Assembly: GCF_003051055.1 (NCBI RefSeq)
Contig: NZ_QAON01000010.1
Location: 62,001 to 126,000 of the forward strand
Reading direction: 5' to 3'
Length of the DNA stretch: 64,000 bases
DNA from: Agitococcus lubricus
GTDB taxonomy: Bacteria > Pseudomonadota > Gammaproteobacteria > Pseudomonadales > Moraxellaceae
A program made the translations under genes and the position numbers. A model generated the notes under the pieces. It had not been told where the DNA came from and made no database searches. It saw only the letters and a program-made list of their open reading frames with translations. Below are positions 20,383 to 28,800 of the stretch, piece by piece (within the stretch, counting starts at the first letter, position 1; each line of letters opens with the position of its first letter).

Positions 20383-20525
20383 AATGCCAGTCAGTTAAGT
20401 TAAAATCGTCCCTTTAAAATAACCCCTCGACTTCGCTCAGGGTACATTTTTCGTTGGCTGAGCGGTGGACACTGAACGCAGCCGAAGTGAGTCGAAACCA
20501 AAAAAATGCTTAACTGACTGGTATT
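20383..20525. repeat. Nested inverted-repeat element, copy 1 (outer ends AATGCCAGTCAGTTAAG)
   Basis: Outer ends AATGCCAGTCAGTTAAG (20383-20399) and CTTAACTGACTGGTATT (20509-20525) are inverted with 16 of 17 matching. Inside lie TCGACTTCGCTCAG and GAAGTGAGTCGAA, degenerate inverted copies of the motif that is perfect in copy 2 at 35071-35185. No coding frame. The two copies share both outer and inner motifs and both are intergenic, so this is a repeat family rather than a local hairpin. Confidence 0.7.
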
Positions 20526-20536
20526 TAACCTTTAAT

Positions 20537-20561
20537 GATGGGTTTCCTTCGTCAACCCATC
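20537..20561. repeat. Intergenic palindrome, ATGGGTT family, copy 2
   Basis: GATGGGTT (20537-20544), nine-base loop TCCTTCGTC, AACCCATC (20554-20561), then CTAC. It has the same arms and trailing CTAC as copy 1 at 5983-6003 and resembles copy 3 at 39157-39181. Confidence 0.7.
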
Positions 20562-20586
20562 CTACCAACAAAAAATATATTTACGC

Positions 20587-20611
20587 AATAATATTTCAAT
20601 AAAATATTATT
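20587..20611. promoter_or_regulatory. Perfect AT-rich palindrome between the Lrp-type gene and leuA
   Basis: AATAATATTT (20587-20596) and AAATATTATT (20602-20611) are perfect inverted arms around CAATA. Lrp-family regulators bind AT-rich dyads of about this size, and the site lies between a divergent Lrp-type gene and leuA. Operator function is an inference. Confidence 0.45.
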
Positions 20612-20710
20612 TTTAGCTATATTCCTCATTAAAAGCTGCAAATTAAGCCTTATTTCGCAATCCTCTGCTCTTGAGTTTTATTTATCATACAAGCAATGAA
20701 AAATTAATTA

Positions 20711-20743
20711 CCCTCACTCTAGCTCTCTCCCAAAGGGAGAGAG
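20711..20743. repeat. CTCTCCC/GGGAGAG palindromic repeat, intergenic copy
   Basis: CCCTCACTCTAG followed by CTCTCTCCC (20723-20731), AAA, GGGAGAGAG (20735-20743). It is the intergenic relative of the elements inserted inside leuA (22295-22329) and icmF (27683-27716), sharing the leading CCCTCAC and the hairpin. It lies 40 bp before the leuA start, so it is in the leuA leader. Confidence 0.6.
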
Positions 20744-20782
20744 AACTAAACAAACAGTTTGAGGCTTAAACGAGATGCCATC

Positions 20783-22504
20783 ATGTTAAAAAATCCTGCG
20801 ACTAAATACCGTGCTTTTCCTGCCATTAATTTGCCCAATCGCCAATGGCCAAGCCAAACCATCACTCATGCCCCCATTTGGATGAGCACTGATTTGCGTG
20901 ATGGTAATCAATCATTGTTTGAGCCAATGAATGGCGAACGCAAAATGCAAATGTTTAAGATGTTGTGTGCGATTGGTTTTAAAGAGATTGAAGTGGCGTT
21001 TCCTTCTGCCTCACAAACCGATTTTGATTTTGTGCGTACCTTGATTGAAGATGGTCATATTCCTGATGACGTGACAATTATTGTCTTAACTCAAGCGCGT
21101 GAACATTTGATTCGTCGTACTGTTGAATCGTTGCGTGGGGCTAAAAAAGCCATTGTCCATGTTTACAATGCCACCTCTCAACCGTTCCGCGATGTGGTCT
21201 TTAACATGAGTAAAGATGAAGTGGTGACGATGGCTGTAAATGCCGTGGCTTTAATCAAAGAGTTAACCGCTGCACAACCAGACACACAATGGCAATTGGA
21301 ATACAGCCCAGAAACCTTTACCGCCACCGAGTTAGATTTTGCTAAACAAGTGTGTGATGCCGTCACGGAAACATGGGGGGCAACGCCAGACAACAAAGTG
21401 ATTTTAAACTTGCCTGCGACTGTAGAAGTGGCAACACCTAATGTTTATGCCGACCAAATTGAGTGGATGCACCGTTATTTAGCCCGTCGTGATAGCGTGA
21501 TTATCAGTGTCCATCCACATAATGATCGTGGCACAGCCGTTGCTGCCACCGAATTGGCGTTGATGGCAGGTGCAGAACGTGTTGAAGGCTGTTTGTTTGG
21601 TCATGGTGAACGTACAGGTAATGTTGACTTAGTAACCTTGGCATTAAATTTATATAGCCAAGGCATTAGTCCCAATTTAGATTTTTCGGATGTTAATTCG
21701 GTAGCACGTACTGTCGAATACTGCACGCAATTGCCTGTGCATCCACGTCATCCATATGTCGGTGATTTGGTCTTTACCGCGTTTTCGGGTTCACACCAAG
21801 ATGCGATTAAAAAAGGTTTTTCCGCGCAGCAAGCTGATAGTTATTGGAATATGCCTTACTTGCCGATTGATCCTGCCGATGTTGGCCGTAGTTATGATTC
21901 GGTGATTCGGGTGAATAGCCAATCGGGCAAAGGTGGCGTGTCCTACTTGTTAGAAAACAGCTATGGCATTGTCATGCCACGTCGTTTGCAAGTGGAATTT
22001 TCGGGTGTGGTACAACAGCATACCGATCAACATGGTTGTGAAGTGAATGCCAACGATATTTGGCAATTGTTTGACCAAACTTATTTAAATCAACAAGCCA
22101 GTATTGCGTATCAAGAACATCATTTGTTTGAGCATGACAAGCAACAAGGCATTCGTTTGGTGTTAACGATTGATGGCACAACCCAAATTTTGACAGGTCA
22201 TGGTAATGGCCCAATTGATGCCAGCGTCAATGCCTTGCAACATGCAGGCATTCATATTCAAGTGCGTAGTTATGAAGAGCGTTCAATTAATATCCCCTCA
22301 CCCCAACCCTCTCCCACTGGCAGAGGGAGTAATGAAGGCTCTCATGCTCAAGCCAGTGCCTTTATTGAGGTGAGCCAACATGGCTTAACCACCAGTCAGT
22401 ATGGTGTTGGTATTGATAGCAATATTATTACTGCATCGGTCAAAGCGTTAATTAGCGGAGCAAACCGTGTGATGGGGCAAAATTTGGCTAGTAAAGTGGG
22501 TTGA
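20783..22504 (+). CDS. leuA: 2-isopropylmalate synthase (yeast-type), with an in-frame repeat insertion
   Basis: Condenses acetyl-CoA with 2-oxoisovalerate, the first step of leucine synthesis. The 573-residue product has the DRE-TIM barrel start [20 protein letters not shown], the metal-binding [27 protein letters not shown] and a C-terminal leucine-sensing domain. The length and [17 protein letters not shown] opening mark the long (yeast/LeuA2) subtype. ATG at 20783 was preferred to the upstream in-frame TTG. Residues about 505-516 ([12 protein letters not shown]) are encoded by a palindromic repeat inserted in the regulatory domain, between a YEERSI segment and ASAFIEV, which normally follow each other more closely. 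Effect on feedback inhibition is unknown. Confidence 0.94.
   Translation: MLKNPATKYRAFPAINLPNRQWPSQTITHAPIWMSTDLRDGNQSLFEPMNGERKMQMFKMLCAIGFKEIEVAFPSASQTDFDFVRTLIEDGHIPDDVTIIVLTQAREHLIRRTVESLRGAKKAIVHVYNATSQPFRDVVFNMSKDEVVTMAVNAVALIKELTAAQPDTQWQLEYSPETFTATELDFAKQVCDAVTETWGATPDNKVILNLPATVEVATPNVYADQIEWMHRYLARRDSVIISVHPHNDRGTAVAATELALMAGAERVEGCLFGHGERTGNVDLVTLALNLYSQGISPNLDFSDVNSVARTVEYCTQLPVHPRHPYVGDLVFTAFSGSHQDAIKKGFSAQQADSYWNMPYLPIDPADVGRSYDSVIRVNSQSGKGGVSYLLENSYGIVMPRRLQVEFSGVVQQHTDQHGCEVNANDIWQLFDQTYLNQQASIAYQEHHLFEHDKQQGIRLVLTIDGTTQILTGHGNGPIDASVNALQHAGIHIQVRSYEERSINIPSPQPSPTGRGSNEGSHAQASAFIEVSQHGLTTSQYGVGIDSNIITASVKALISGANRVMGQNLASKVG
22295..22329. repeat. Palindromic repeat inserted in frame inside leuA
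   Basis: CCCTCACCCCAACC followed by CTCTCCC and, after ACTGGC, AGAGGGAG. The first 23 bases are identical to the copy inside icmF (27683-27716). It encodes [12 protein letters not shown] in leuA without a stop or frame change. Confidence 0.8.
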
Positions 22505-22555
22505 TTTTCTTGGTTCACGTCATTCAATCTTAATTGGATGACGTGAGTCTAAACG

Positions 22556-23377
22556 CTACACCAACCCCAACTTCCCTTTCCATTCAGCCAACAACGCTTG
22601 ATGATTACGTTGATTGGGGTGAAAGTTTGGCTTATAAAAAGCCAAATACTCAGGTAATAAACGCGCAACCATCAAGGCTAAAGCTGCACCATCTTGTAAT
22701 AATAATAGCCATTGTTTAACTGACTTTAGACTTTGTTGACGGTCTTGCCATAATAACTGACTGGTCATGGTGCTTAAACCCAAGACAAAACCCATCGACA
22801 CGGTACGCATACTACGTCGCCGTTGTGCCAAACTGCCCTGCTTGTCTACCCCAAAGACATGTTGATAAACATCAAACGCCACACTTTTATGCTCTAATTC
22901 CTCAACCGCATGCCATAACCACAAGTGCTGTAAATTGTTATCTAAGCCTTGCCATAACTGCGGATGTTTTAATAAATACGCGGCTATCAATGCGGTAAAA
23001 TGCTCATAAGCCACCGTTGCCGCTAACTGCCGACGTAAAGAACGGGTTTTTAATACCGTCATGCCTTCGCTCATTTGGACATTAAATTGATTTAACAGAT
23101 AATCAGGCGCATCAAGTACCGCATTAAATTGGGCATGGGCTTGAGAGTGCATCGCTTCTTGACCAATAAACGCGGAAATTTGCTTTTGTAAGGTGTCATC
23201 ACTGACCTGAGCGCGGACATTACGTACACTATGGACAAAAAATTGCTCACCTGCGGGAAAAGTAACCGATAAGGCGGTAAGCAAATGTGCCATTAACGGC
23301 GAACGACCTGTCACATAATGACGCGCTTGTGAATTTTGAGCAGTAAATTGGCTACGACGGACAGTGATGCTGGTCAT
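22556..23377 (-). CDS. Ferritin-like metal-dependent hydrolase family protein (PF10118 type)
   Basis: A 273-residue, largely helical protein. Motifs EQFF, QEAMHSQAH, YEHFTA and HAVEELEHKSVAFD supply a carboxylate/histidine di-metal set typical of the family annotated as metal-dependent hydrolase, whose substrate is not established. A C-terminal hydrophobic stretch (TVSMGFVLGLSTMTSQLL) may contact the membrane. The first in-frame codon is TTG; ATG at 23377 with GAG upstream is preferred. It follows the PaaI-type thioesterase by nine bases, so they form one unit under the same control. Confidence 0.8.
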   Translation of the reverse strand: MTSITVRRSQFTAQNSQARHYVTGRSPLMAHLLTALSVTFPAGEQFFVHSVRNVRAQVSDDTLQKQISAFIGQEAMHSQAHAQFNAVLDAPDYLLNQFNVQMSEGMTVLKTRSLRRQLAATVAYEHFTALIAAYLLKHPQLWQGLDNNLQHLWLWHAVEELEHKSVAFDVYQHVFGVDKQGSLAQRRRSMRTVSMGFVLGLSTMTSQLLWQDRQQSLKSVKQWLLLLQDGAALALMVARLLPEYLAFYKPNFHPNQRNHQALLAEWKGKLGLV

Positions 23378-23386
23378 TATCAATCT

Positions 23387-23833
23387 CTACACTTTGGGTT
23401 GAATAATCATACACGTTGCTGTCGCATGGGCATACAAATTACCTTCTTCATCCTTAATATCGCCTTCAGAAATCACCAAAGAACGACTTTTATTAATCAC
23501 TCTGCCTTCGGCAATTAACGCTTTATGTTTGGGAATGGGGCGGCACATTTTGACACTCAACTCAATCGTGCCATAGCCTTCACCTGCACCAAGCGCAGTA
23601 TGGGTTGCACAACCTGTCACCGAATCCAACACCGTTGCGGCAAAACCACCATGTACGCCCCCCATCGGATTAAGATGAGTTTCATTAGCTGTAGCAATAA
23701 AAACCACACGATTTAATTCAATGCTGCTCATTTGCATGGGAATCGTTTTGGTGATGCTAGGTGCAGGAAAATGGCCAGCCGCAAACGCCTGCATAATTTC
23801 TAAACCTGTCATGGTGCTAATGTTCATCATCAT
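23387..23833 (-). CDS. PaaI-type hotdog thioesterase
   Basis: A 148-residue single-hotdog acyl-CoA thioesterase. The characteristic HLNPMGGVHGGFAATVLDS (about residues 53-71) carries the catalytic-site Asn-Pro-x-Gly and His-Gly-Gly positions. The chain-length preference is unknown. Three consecutive ATG codons follow GAGGT; the first (23833) is reported, but the second or third has better spacing. The region before it contains two matching palindromes and a terminator hairpin, suggesting tight regulation, possibly by the divergent HxlR protein. Confidence 0.85.
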   Translation of the reverse strand: MMMNISTMTGLEIMQAFAAGHFPAPSITKTIPMQMSSIELNRVVFIATANETHLNPMGGVHGGFAATVLDSVTGCATHTALGAGEGYGTIELSVKMCRPIPKHKALIAEGRVINKSRSLVISEGDIKDEEGNLYAHATATCMIIQPKV

Positions 23834-23845
23834 TTACCTCAAATC

Positions 23846-23864
23846 AAGTTCCAAAAAAGAACTT
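23846..23864. promoter_or_regulatory. Palindrome AAGTTC-N7-GAACTT, site 1 (candidate HxlR operator)
   Basis: AAGTTC (23846-23851) and GAACTT (23859-23864) are perfect inverted arms with a seven-base spacer, 13 bp before the thioesterase start. It matches site 2 at 23909-23927 in arms and spacing. Confidence 0.55.
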
Positions 23865-23873
23865 ATAGATTCT

Positions 23874-23894
23874 AAAAAAAGCCCAATGGGGCTT
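23874..23894 (-). terminator. Minus-strand terminator between the two candidate operator sites
   Basis: AAGCCC (23879-23884) and GGGCTT (23889-23894) form a perfect stem with a four-base loop. On the minus strand the stem runs into a T-tract (23880 down to 23874). It lies upstream of the thioesterase gene, so it either stops antisense read-through coming across hxlR or acts as a leader attenuator. Confidence 0.6.
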
Positions 23895-23908
23895 GTGCTA
23901 ATTAAAAT

Positions 23909-23927
23909 AGGTTCTAAAATAGAACTT
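23909..23927. promoter_or_regulatory. Palindrome AGGTTC-N7-GAACTT, site 2 (candidate HxlR operator)
   Basis: AGGTTC (23909-23914) and GAACTT (23922-23927), spacer of seven bases, one arm mismatch. Its centre is 63 bp from the centre of site 1, close to six helical turns. Its right arm overlaps the -35 of a putative hxlR promoter. Confidence 0.55.
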
Positions 23928-23953
23928 GTCAATATCGCCTGATAAAATAAACT
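23926..23953 (+). promoter_or_regulatory. Putative hxlR promoter
   Basis: TTGTCA (23926-23931) and TAAACT (23948-23953) with a 16-base spacer. The -35 overlaps operator site 2, consistent with autoregulation. Confidence 0.35.
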
Positions 23954-23998
23954 TCTAGCTTAAGAGCTTATATCATTAGTATTTATTTACTCACATTT

Positions 23999-24050
23999 AC
24001 CCCCCTGCCTTCGGCATCTCCCTTAATAAGGGGGGACTGAGGGGGATATG
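23999..24050. repeat. C/G-rich palindromic repeat upstream of hxlR
   Basis: A run of CCCCCCT, then TGCCTTCGGCA (itself a small hairpin), TCTCCCTTAATAAGGGGGG and ACTGAGGGGG. The ends pair to form a long, imperfect hairpin in the hxlR leader. The base composition differs strongly from the surrounding AT-rich DNA, as with other dispersed palindromes in the window. Confidence 0.5.
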
Positions 24051-24064
24051 AAAAAGGAATCACT

Positions 24065-24559
24065 ATGAAATGGCAAGCTGTGGGTGAACAACCCTGTTCG
24101 ATTGCGCGTACCTTAGCCATTATTGGTGATCGTTGGACGCTGTTAATTTTGCGTAATACCTTTTTGGGGATTCGTCGCTTTGATGATTTTCAGGCTAATT
24201 TGGGTGTCACTCGCCATGTATTGTCTGAACGCTTAAAACGTTTGGTAGAGCATGAGATTCTCAAAAAAGTCGCTTACCACGACCGTCAAGAACGCTTTGA
24301 ATATCGTCTCACCGACAAAGGCCGAGACTTATACCCCATTATGTTGTCTTTAGCAGCATGGGGCGACAAATGGCTAGATGAGGGGCAAGGTGCGCCGATT
24401 TATTATATTCATCAAGATTGTGGCCAACGTTTTACGCCTGTACTGGTTTGTTCAGAATGTCAGCAAACTGTGCATACACGCAATGTTAAACCACAACTCA
24501 ATACCGATTTTTGGGCTAGTCAAACGGTGAGTCACCCATTAGCCAATAAACAGGCATAA
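24065..24559 (+). CDS. HxlR-family transcriptional regulator
   Basis: A 164-residue winged-helix protein. It starts with the HxlR signature PCSIARTLAIIGDRWTLLILR, followed by RRFDDFQANLGVTRHVLSERLKRL and the wing YRLTDKGRDLYPI (about residues 10-100). The C-terminal tail has three cysteines (QDCG...VCSEC) that might bind metal or sense redox. AAGGAA precedes the ATG. It is divergent from the thioesterase/hydrolase unit and converges with the GST gene five bases after its stop. Confidence 0.92.
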   Translation: MKWQAVGEQPCSIARTLAIIGDRWTLLILRNTFLGIRRFDDFQANLGVTRHVLSERLKRLVEHEILKKVAYHDRQERFEYRLTDKGRDLYPIMLSLAAWGDKWLDEGQGAPIYYIHQDCGQRFTPVLVCSECQQTVHTRNVKPQLNTDFWASQTVSHPLANKQA

Positions 24560-24564
24560 TGCCT

Positions 24565-25245
24565 TTATACCCTAGACAGCCAGTGCATCAGTTTTTGTCG
24601 TTTTGTAATCGCCGCACGCATTGGGACGCTGGTGCGTAACATTTCATTTAATTGTGTGGCCACCGCAATATCGGCAATGGTTCGTTGTTCACCTACCAGC
24701 CACGTGGATAGTGTTAACACCGATTCTAAACGGTCTAAATGACGAAAAAATTCGGCCTCAACATCGGTTTTAGCCATGCGACCCAAACCTTGCATATATA
24801 ATTGTGCACTTAATGCCGTTTTTAATAGGGGTTTAAGCAATTTGCGCTCATAAGCAGGCCGACCCATCGTGCTAATTTGTACAGCATGTGCCAAAGCAAC
24901 ATCGTCATTAACCCGAAAATAGACTTCATACCAATACAAATATTCATCCGACCAATCTTCCCAAATTTCCACTTGGGTTTTAGCCAGTGTTTGTTCGGGG
25001 TATAAACGTGGTGCATCAGGAAACAGCTCGTCCAAATAGCGTGCAATGCGTGTACTGTCTTGAATACGCTGTCCGTCAATATCCAACACAGGTAACTTAC
25101 CCACCTTGCTTAAACGTGGCACTTTAGAACCCAAAACACCGTTGTAATTTACAACCTCATAAGCAATGCCTTTGTGTTGTAAGGCTTTGGCAACTTTTTG
25201 GCAAAAGGGTGAAATTTCCCACTGATGCAAGATAGGTTTAGTCAT
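24565..25245 (-). CDS. Glutathione S-transferase family protein
   Basis: A 226-residue cytosolic protein with an N-terminal thioredoxin fold (ILHQWEISPFCQKVAKALQHKG, then GKLPVLDIDGQRIQDSTRIARYL with the Pro and Ser of the glutathione site) and a helical C-terminal domain (about 90-226). The SPFCQK motif points to a cysteine-type active site as in omega-like or related bacterial GSTs. The substrate is unknown. It follows the DUF4442 gene by 39 bases on the same strand. Confidence 0.85.
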   Translation of the reverse strand: MTKPILHQWEISPFCQKVAKALQHKGIAYEVVNYNGVLGSKVPRLSKVGKLPVLDIDGQRIQDSTRIARYLDELFPDAPRLYPEQTLAKTQVEIWEDWSDEYLYWYEVYFRVNDDVALAHAVQISTMGRPAYERKLLKPLLKTALSAQLYMQGLGRMAKTDVEAEFFRHLDRLESVLTLSTWLVGEQRTIADIAVATQLNEMLRTSVPMRAAITKRQKLMHWLSRV

Positions 25246-25284
25246 TATTCACTCCTAGTATCTTTGGCTAATCTTACAACTCAA

Positions 25285-25761
25285 CTATATCGTTTGTTGC
25301 ACATGGTCGCCCAATACCAAATCACCCGTTTTAATGTTCATGGTAATTCGCGCAGTAAAAACTTTTTGCTGTTGGCTATCAAATACATCAACTGGTACAA
25401 CCACATCGCCTGCACTATTCCAGTTGATTCCTTCACCATTAGCAATCGCACGCAAATCGGTTTTTGCTTTAGCTAAATATTCAACGGTCATGCCTTTGGG
25501 AATCCAACGAAAACCTTTGGGCAAAGACGCATCGGTCATTGAGCCTGCGACTAACTCTGCCATATTACACATGGCAATCGCATGAACAGTACCTAAATGA
25601 TTGGTCACTTCACGACAAAACGGCATAGTAATTTCGGCATAATTTGGCTTTAACGCCACAAATTGAGCATTAATCGTGGCAAAAAAAGGCGCGATTTGGC
25701 CAATCATTTGGCTAAACGCAGCATTACCGACACTGTTATACATCATTAACATTTGGCTCAT
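25285..25761 (-). CDS. DUF4442 hotdog-fold thioesterase-like protein
   Basis: A 158-residue protein with the DUF4442 hotdog signature: ATINAQFVALKPNYAEITMPF followed by NHLGTVHAIAMCNMAELVAG (about residues 53-72). Such proteins are assumed to act on acyl-CoA thioesters, but few are characterised. It is the first gene of a two-gene unit with the GST. A tandem palindrome lies 17 bp upstream of its start. Confidence 0.8.
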   Translation of the reverse strand: MSQMLMMYNSVGNAAFSQMIGQIAPFFATINAQFVALKPNYAEITMPFCREVTNHLGTVHAIAMCNMAELVAGSMTDASLPKGFRWIPKGMTVEYLAKAKTDLRAIANGEGINWNSAGDVVVPVDVFDSQQQKVFTARITMNIKTGDLVLGDHVQQTI

Positions 25762-25777
25762 GATTATTCACCTTTTG

Positions 25778-25805
25778 TAGAATATTTTTCTAGAATATAA
25801 TTCTA
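25778..25805. promoter_or_regulatory. Tandem palindromes TAGAA-N5-TTCTA upstream of the DUF4442 gene
   Basis: TAGAA-TATTT-TTCTA (25778-25792) and TAGAA-TATAA-TTCTA (25791-25805) share two bases and are both perfect. The position just before the start of the minus-strand gene suits an operator. The TTCTA/TAGAA half-site also occurs in the sequences before the PaaI-type thioesterase. Confidence 0.45.
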
Positions 25806-25836
25806 ATTATCAAAAAAAGCTAGTCCATACCCAATA

Positions 25837-25864
25837 AAAAAGGCGCAAATTTGCGCCTTTTTTT
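25837..25864 (-). terminator. Strong terminator of icmF (palindromic, works both ways)
   Basis: AAAAAGGCGCAAAT and TTGCGCCTTTTT meet at 25850/25851 as a near-perfect palindrome with A and T tracts on either side. It lies just after the icmF stop at 25879 (minus strand). Confidence 0.85.
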
Positions 25865-25878
25865 AATTTGACTGAAAG

Positions 25879-28800
25879 CTACATATTCCGTCTATATTGC
25901 CCACCCACCGAAAACAAAGCATCGGTAATTTGTCCTAATGAGCAATAACGCACGGTGTTCATCAACTCAGCAAAAATATTGCCACCTTCAATCGCTACTT
26001 GTTGCAAACGTGCTAAAGCTTGTGGTGCTTGCTGTGCATAATGTTGTTGAAAATCTGCCAAACGTTGTAATTGCGACTGCTTTTCGCTGTCGGTTGAACG
26101 CGCTAACTCCAAACTTTGTGGTGTGGCATCACCTTTAGGATTTCGGAAAGTATTAACACCAATAATCGGGTATTCGCCACTGTGTTTTAAGTGTTCATAG
26201 TACATAGATTCTTCTTGAATCTTGCCACGTTGATAACCTGTTTCCATTGCGCCTAACACACCACCACGCTCACTAATCGCTTCAAACTCTTTTAACACCG
26301 CCTCTTCGACTAAATCAGTCAACTCGTCAATGATAAAACTACCTTGATTGGGGTTTTCATTTTTCGCCAAGCCCCATTCACGGTTAATAATGAGCTGAAT
26401 TGCCATTGCCCGACGCACACTTTCTTCGGTAGGTGTGGTAATCGCTTCGTCATAAGCATTAGTGTGTAAACTATTGCAGTTATCATAAATGGCAATCAAT
26501 GCCTGTAACGTAGTACGAATATCATTAAAATCAATTTCTTGGGCGTGTAAACTACGACCGCTGGTTTGAATATGATATTTGAGTTTTTGACTACGTTCGT
26601 TTGCGCCATATTTTTCGCGCATGGTCACTGCCCAAATACGTCGAGCGACACGCCCTAACACAGTATACTCAGGGTCCATACCATTACTAAAAAAGAACGA
26701 TAAATTCGGCGCAAAATCATCAATACTCATGCCTCGCGCTAAATAAGCCTCAACAAAGGTAAAACCATTTGCCAACGTAAAGGCTAATTGTGAAATGGGG
26801 TTCGCGCCTGCTTCGGCAATGTGATAGCCCGAAATAGACACCGAGTAAAAATTACGCACATTATGTTCAACAAAATATTGCTGAATATCACCCATCACTT
26901 TTAGGCTAAATTCGGTAGAAAAAATACAGGTATTTTGGCCTTGATCTTCTTTTAAAATATCAGCTTGCACTGTGCCACGGACATTTTCTAGCGTCCATTG
27001 TTTAATATTTGCCAATTCTGCATCGTCGGGTTGGCGTTGTTCTTTGGCGACAAATTTTTCAATATTTTGGTCAATCGCGGTGTTTAAAAAGAACGCCAAA
27101 ATAGTCGGTGCTGGGCCATTAATAGTCATCGACACCGAGGTCATGGGATGGGTTAAATCAAAACCACCATACAAGACTTTCATATCTTCTAAAGTCGCAA
27201 TCGACACGCCCGAATTACCAATTTTGCCATAAATATCAGGACGCTCAGCAGGGTCATTACCATACAAAGTGACTGAATCAAACGCCGTTGATAACCGTTT
27301 GGCAGGCATACCTTCGGAAACTTTTTTGAAGCGTGCATTGGTACGAAAGGCATCACCTTCACCCGCAAACATCCGTGTCGGGTCTTCACCTTCACGTTTA
27401 AACGGAAATACCCCTGCGGTAAAAGGGAACTCCCCTGCAATATTTTCGCGTAATTGCCACGCTAAAATATCACCTGCATCATGAAACTTTGGCAAAGCCA
27501 CTTTGGGAATTTTGTTGCCTGATAAGCTGGTATAGGTCAGTTTGGTACGCAATTCTTTATCACGAATTTTAACCACCAATTCATCTTGGCTATAACGTTG
27601 TTTTACTTCCGACCAACGGGCTAATAGTTGTTTAGATTCATGGCTGAGTTGTGCGTCTTTTTGCTCGATGAGTTGCGTTAAGCCCTCACCCCAACCCTCT
27701 CCCACAGGAGAGGGAGCATCTTTTAACATCAATTGAGTCGCTTGTAATTGCTGACGTTGGCGCGCCAATTGTGCTTGTTGCTCAACATAATGGTGATAAG
27801 TACGCACTGCATCGGCAATTTCGGCTAAATAACGCACTTTTGCAGGTGGCACAATGCTTTGTTGTTGGCTCGAACTACGTACACTCACCACAGGCAATTG
27901 ACTGTTTTTGGGTGCTACCCAACCTTTAGAGATTAAATCCGCTTTGAGTTGCTGATATAACGCCGTGACCCCATCATCATTAAAACGCGCCGCAATCGTG
28001 CCAAAAACGGGCATGGTTTCGGGCATTTGCATAAAGGCTTCACGATTACGTTGTACTTGTTTGCACACATCACGTAAGGCATCTTTTGCGCCTTTGCGGT
28101 CAAACTTGTTAATCGCAACAATATCGGCAAAATCGAGCATATCAATTTTTTCGAGCTGTGAGGCCGCACCAAACTCAGGCGTCATGACATATAAGGACAA
28201 ATCCACATAAGGCACAATCGCCGCATCCCCCTGACCAATGCCCGACGTTTCAACAATAATCAAATCAAAATTGGCCACTTTGCAAGCGGCAATCACATCG
28301 GGCAAAGCTTGCGAAATTTCGCCACCTGTACTCCGTGTAGCCAACGAACGCATATAAATATTGGGATGATGAATGGCGTTCATACGGATTCTATCGCCCA
28401 ATAATGCACCACCTGATTTACGCCGTGATGGGTCAATCGAAATAATGGCAATATTAATGCTATCGTTAAAATCTAAACGAAAACGGCGTAAAATCTCATC
28501 GGTTAAACTCGATTTTCCTGCACCACCTGTACCTGTAATGCCCAAAACGGGTGTTTTTTTATCGACCGCAGCCGCTAATAATTCTTTTTTATAAGGTAGA
28601 ACATCGGCTTCTAAGGCAGAAATAATCCGCGCTAAGGTTCGCTGACGCAACATAACATCAGCCGCTTGCAAATCGGCAAAATCAACAGGATATTGATGGG
28701 CTAAATCTTGGTCTGCACCTTGCGCACAAAGGTTAATCATGCCTTGTAAACCAAGGGTTGCACCGTCTTCTGGGGAAAAAATCTTCGTCACGCCATACTC

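Noticed and set aside
20370-20533. AACCTTT direct repeat as target duplication of the nested element
   Set aside because: AACCTTT occurs on both sides, but it does not abut the left end, so it was not counted as a duplication.
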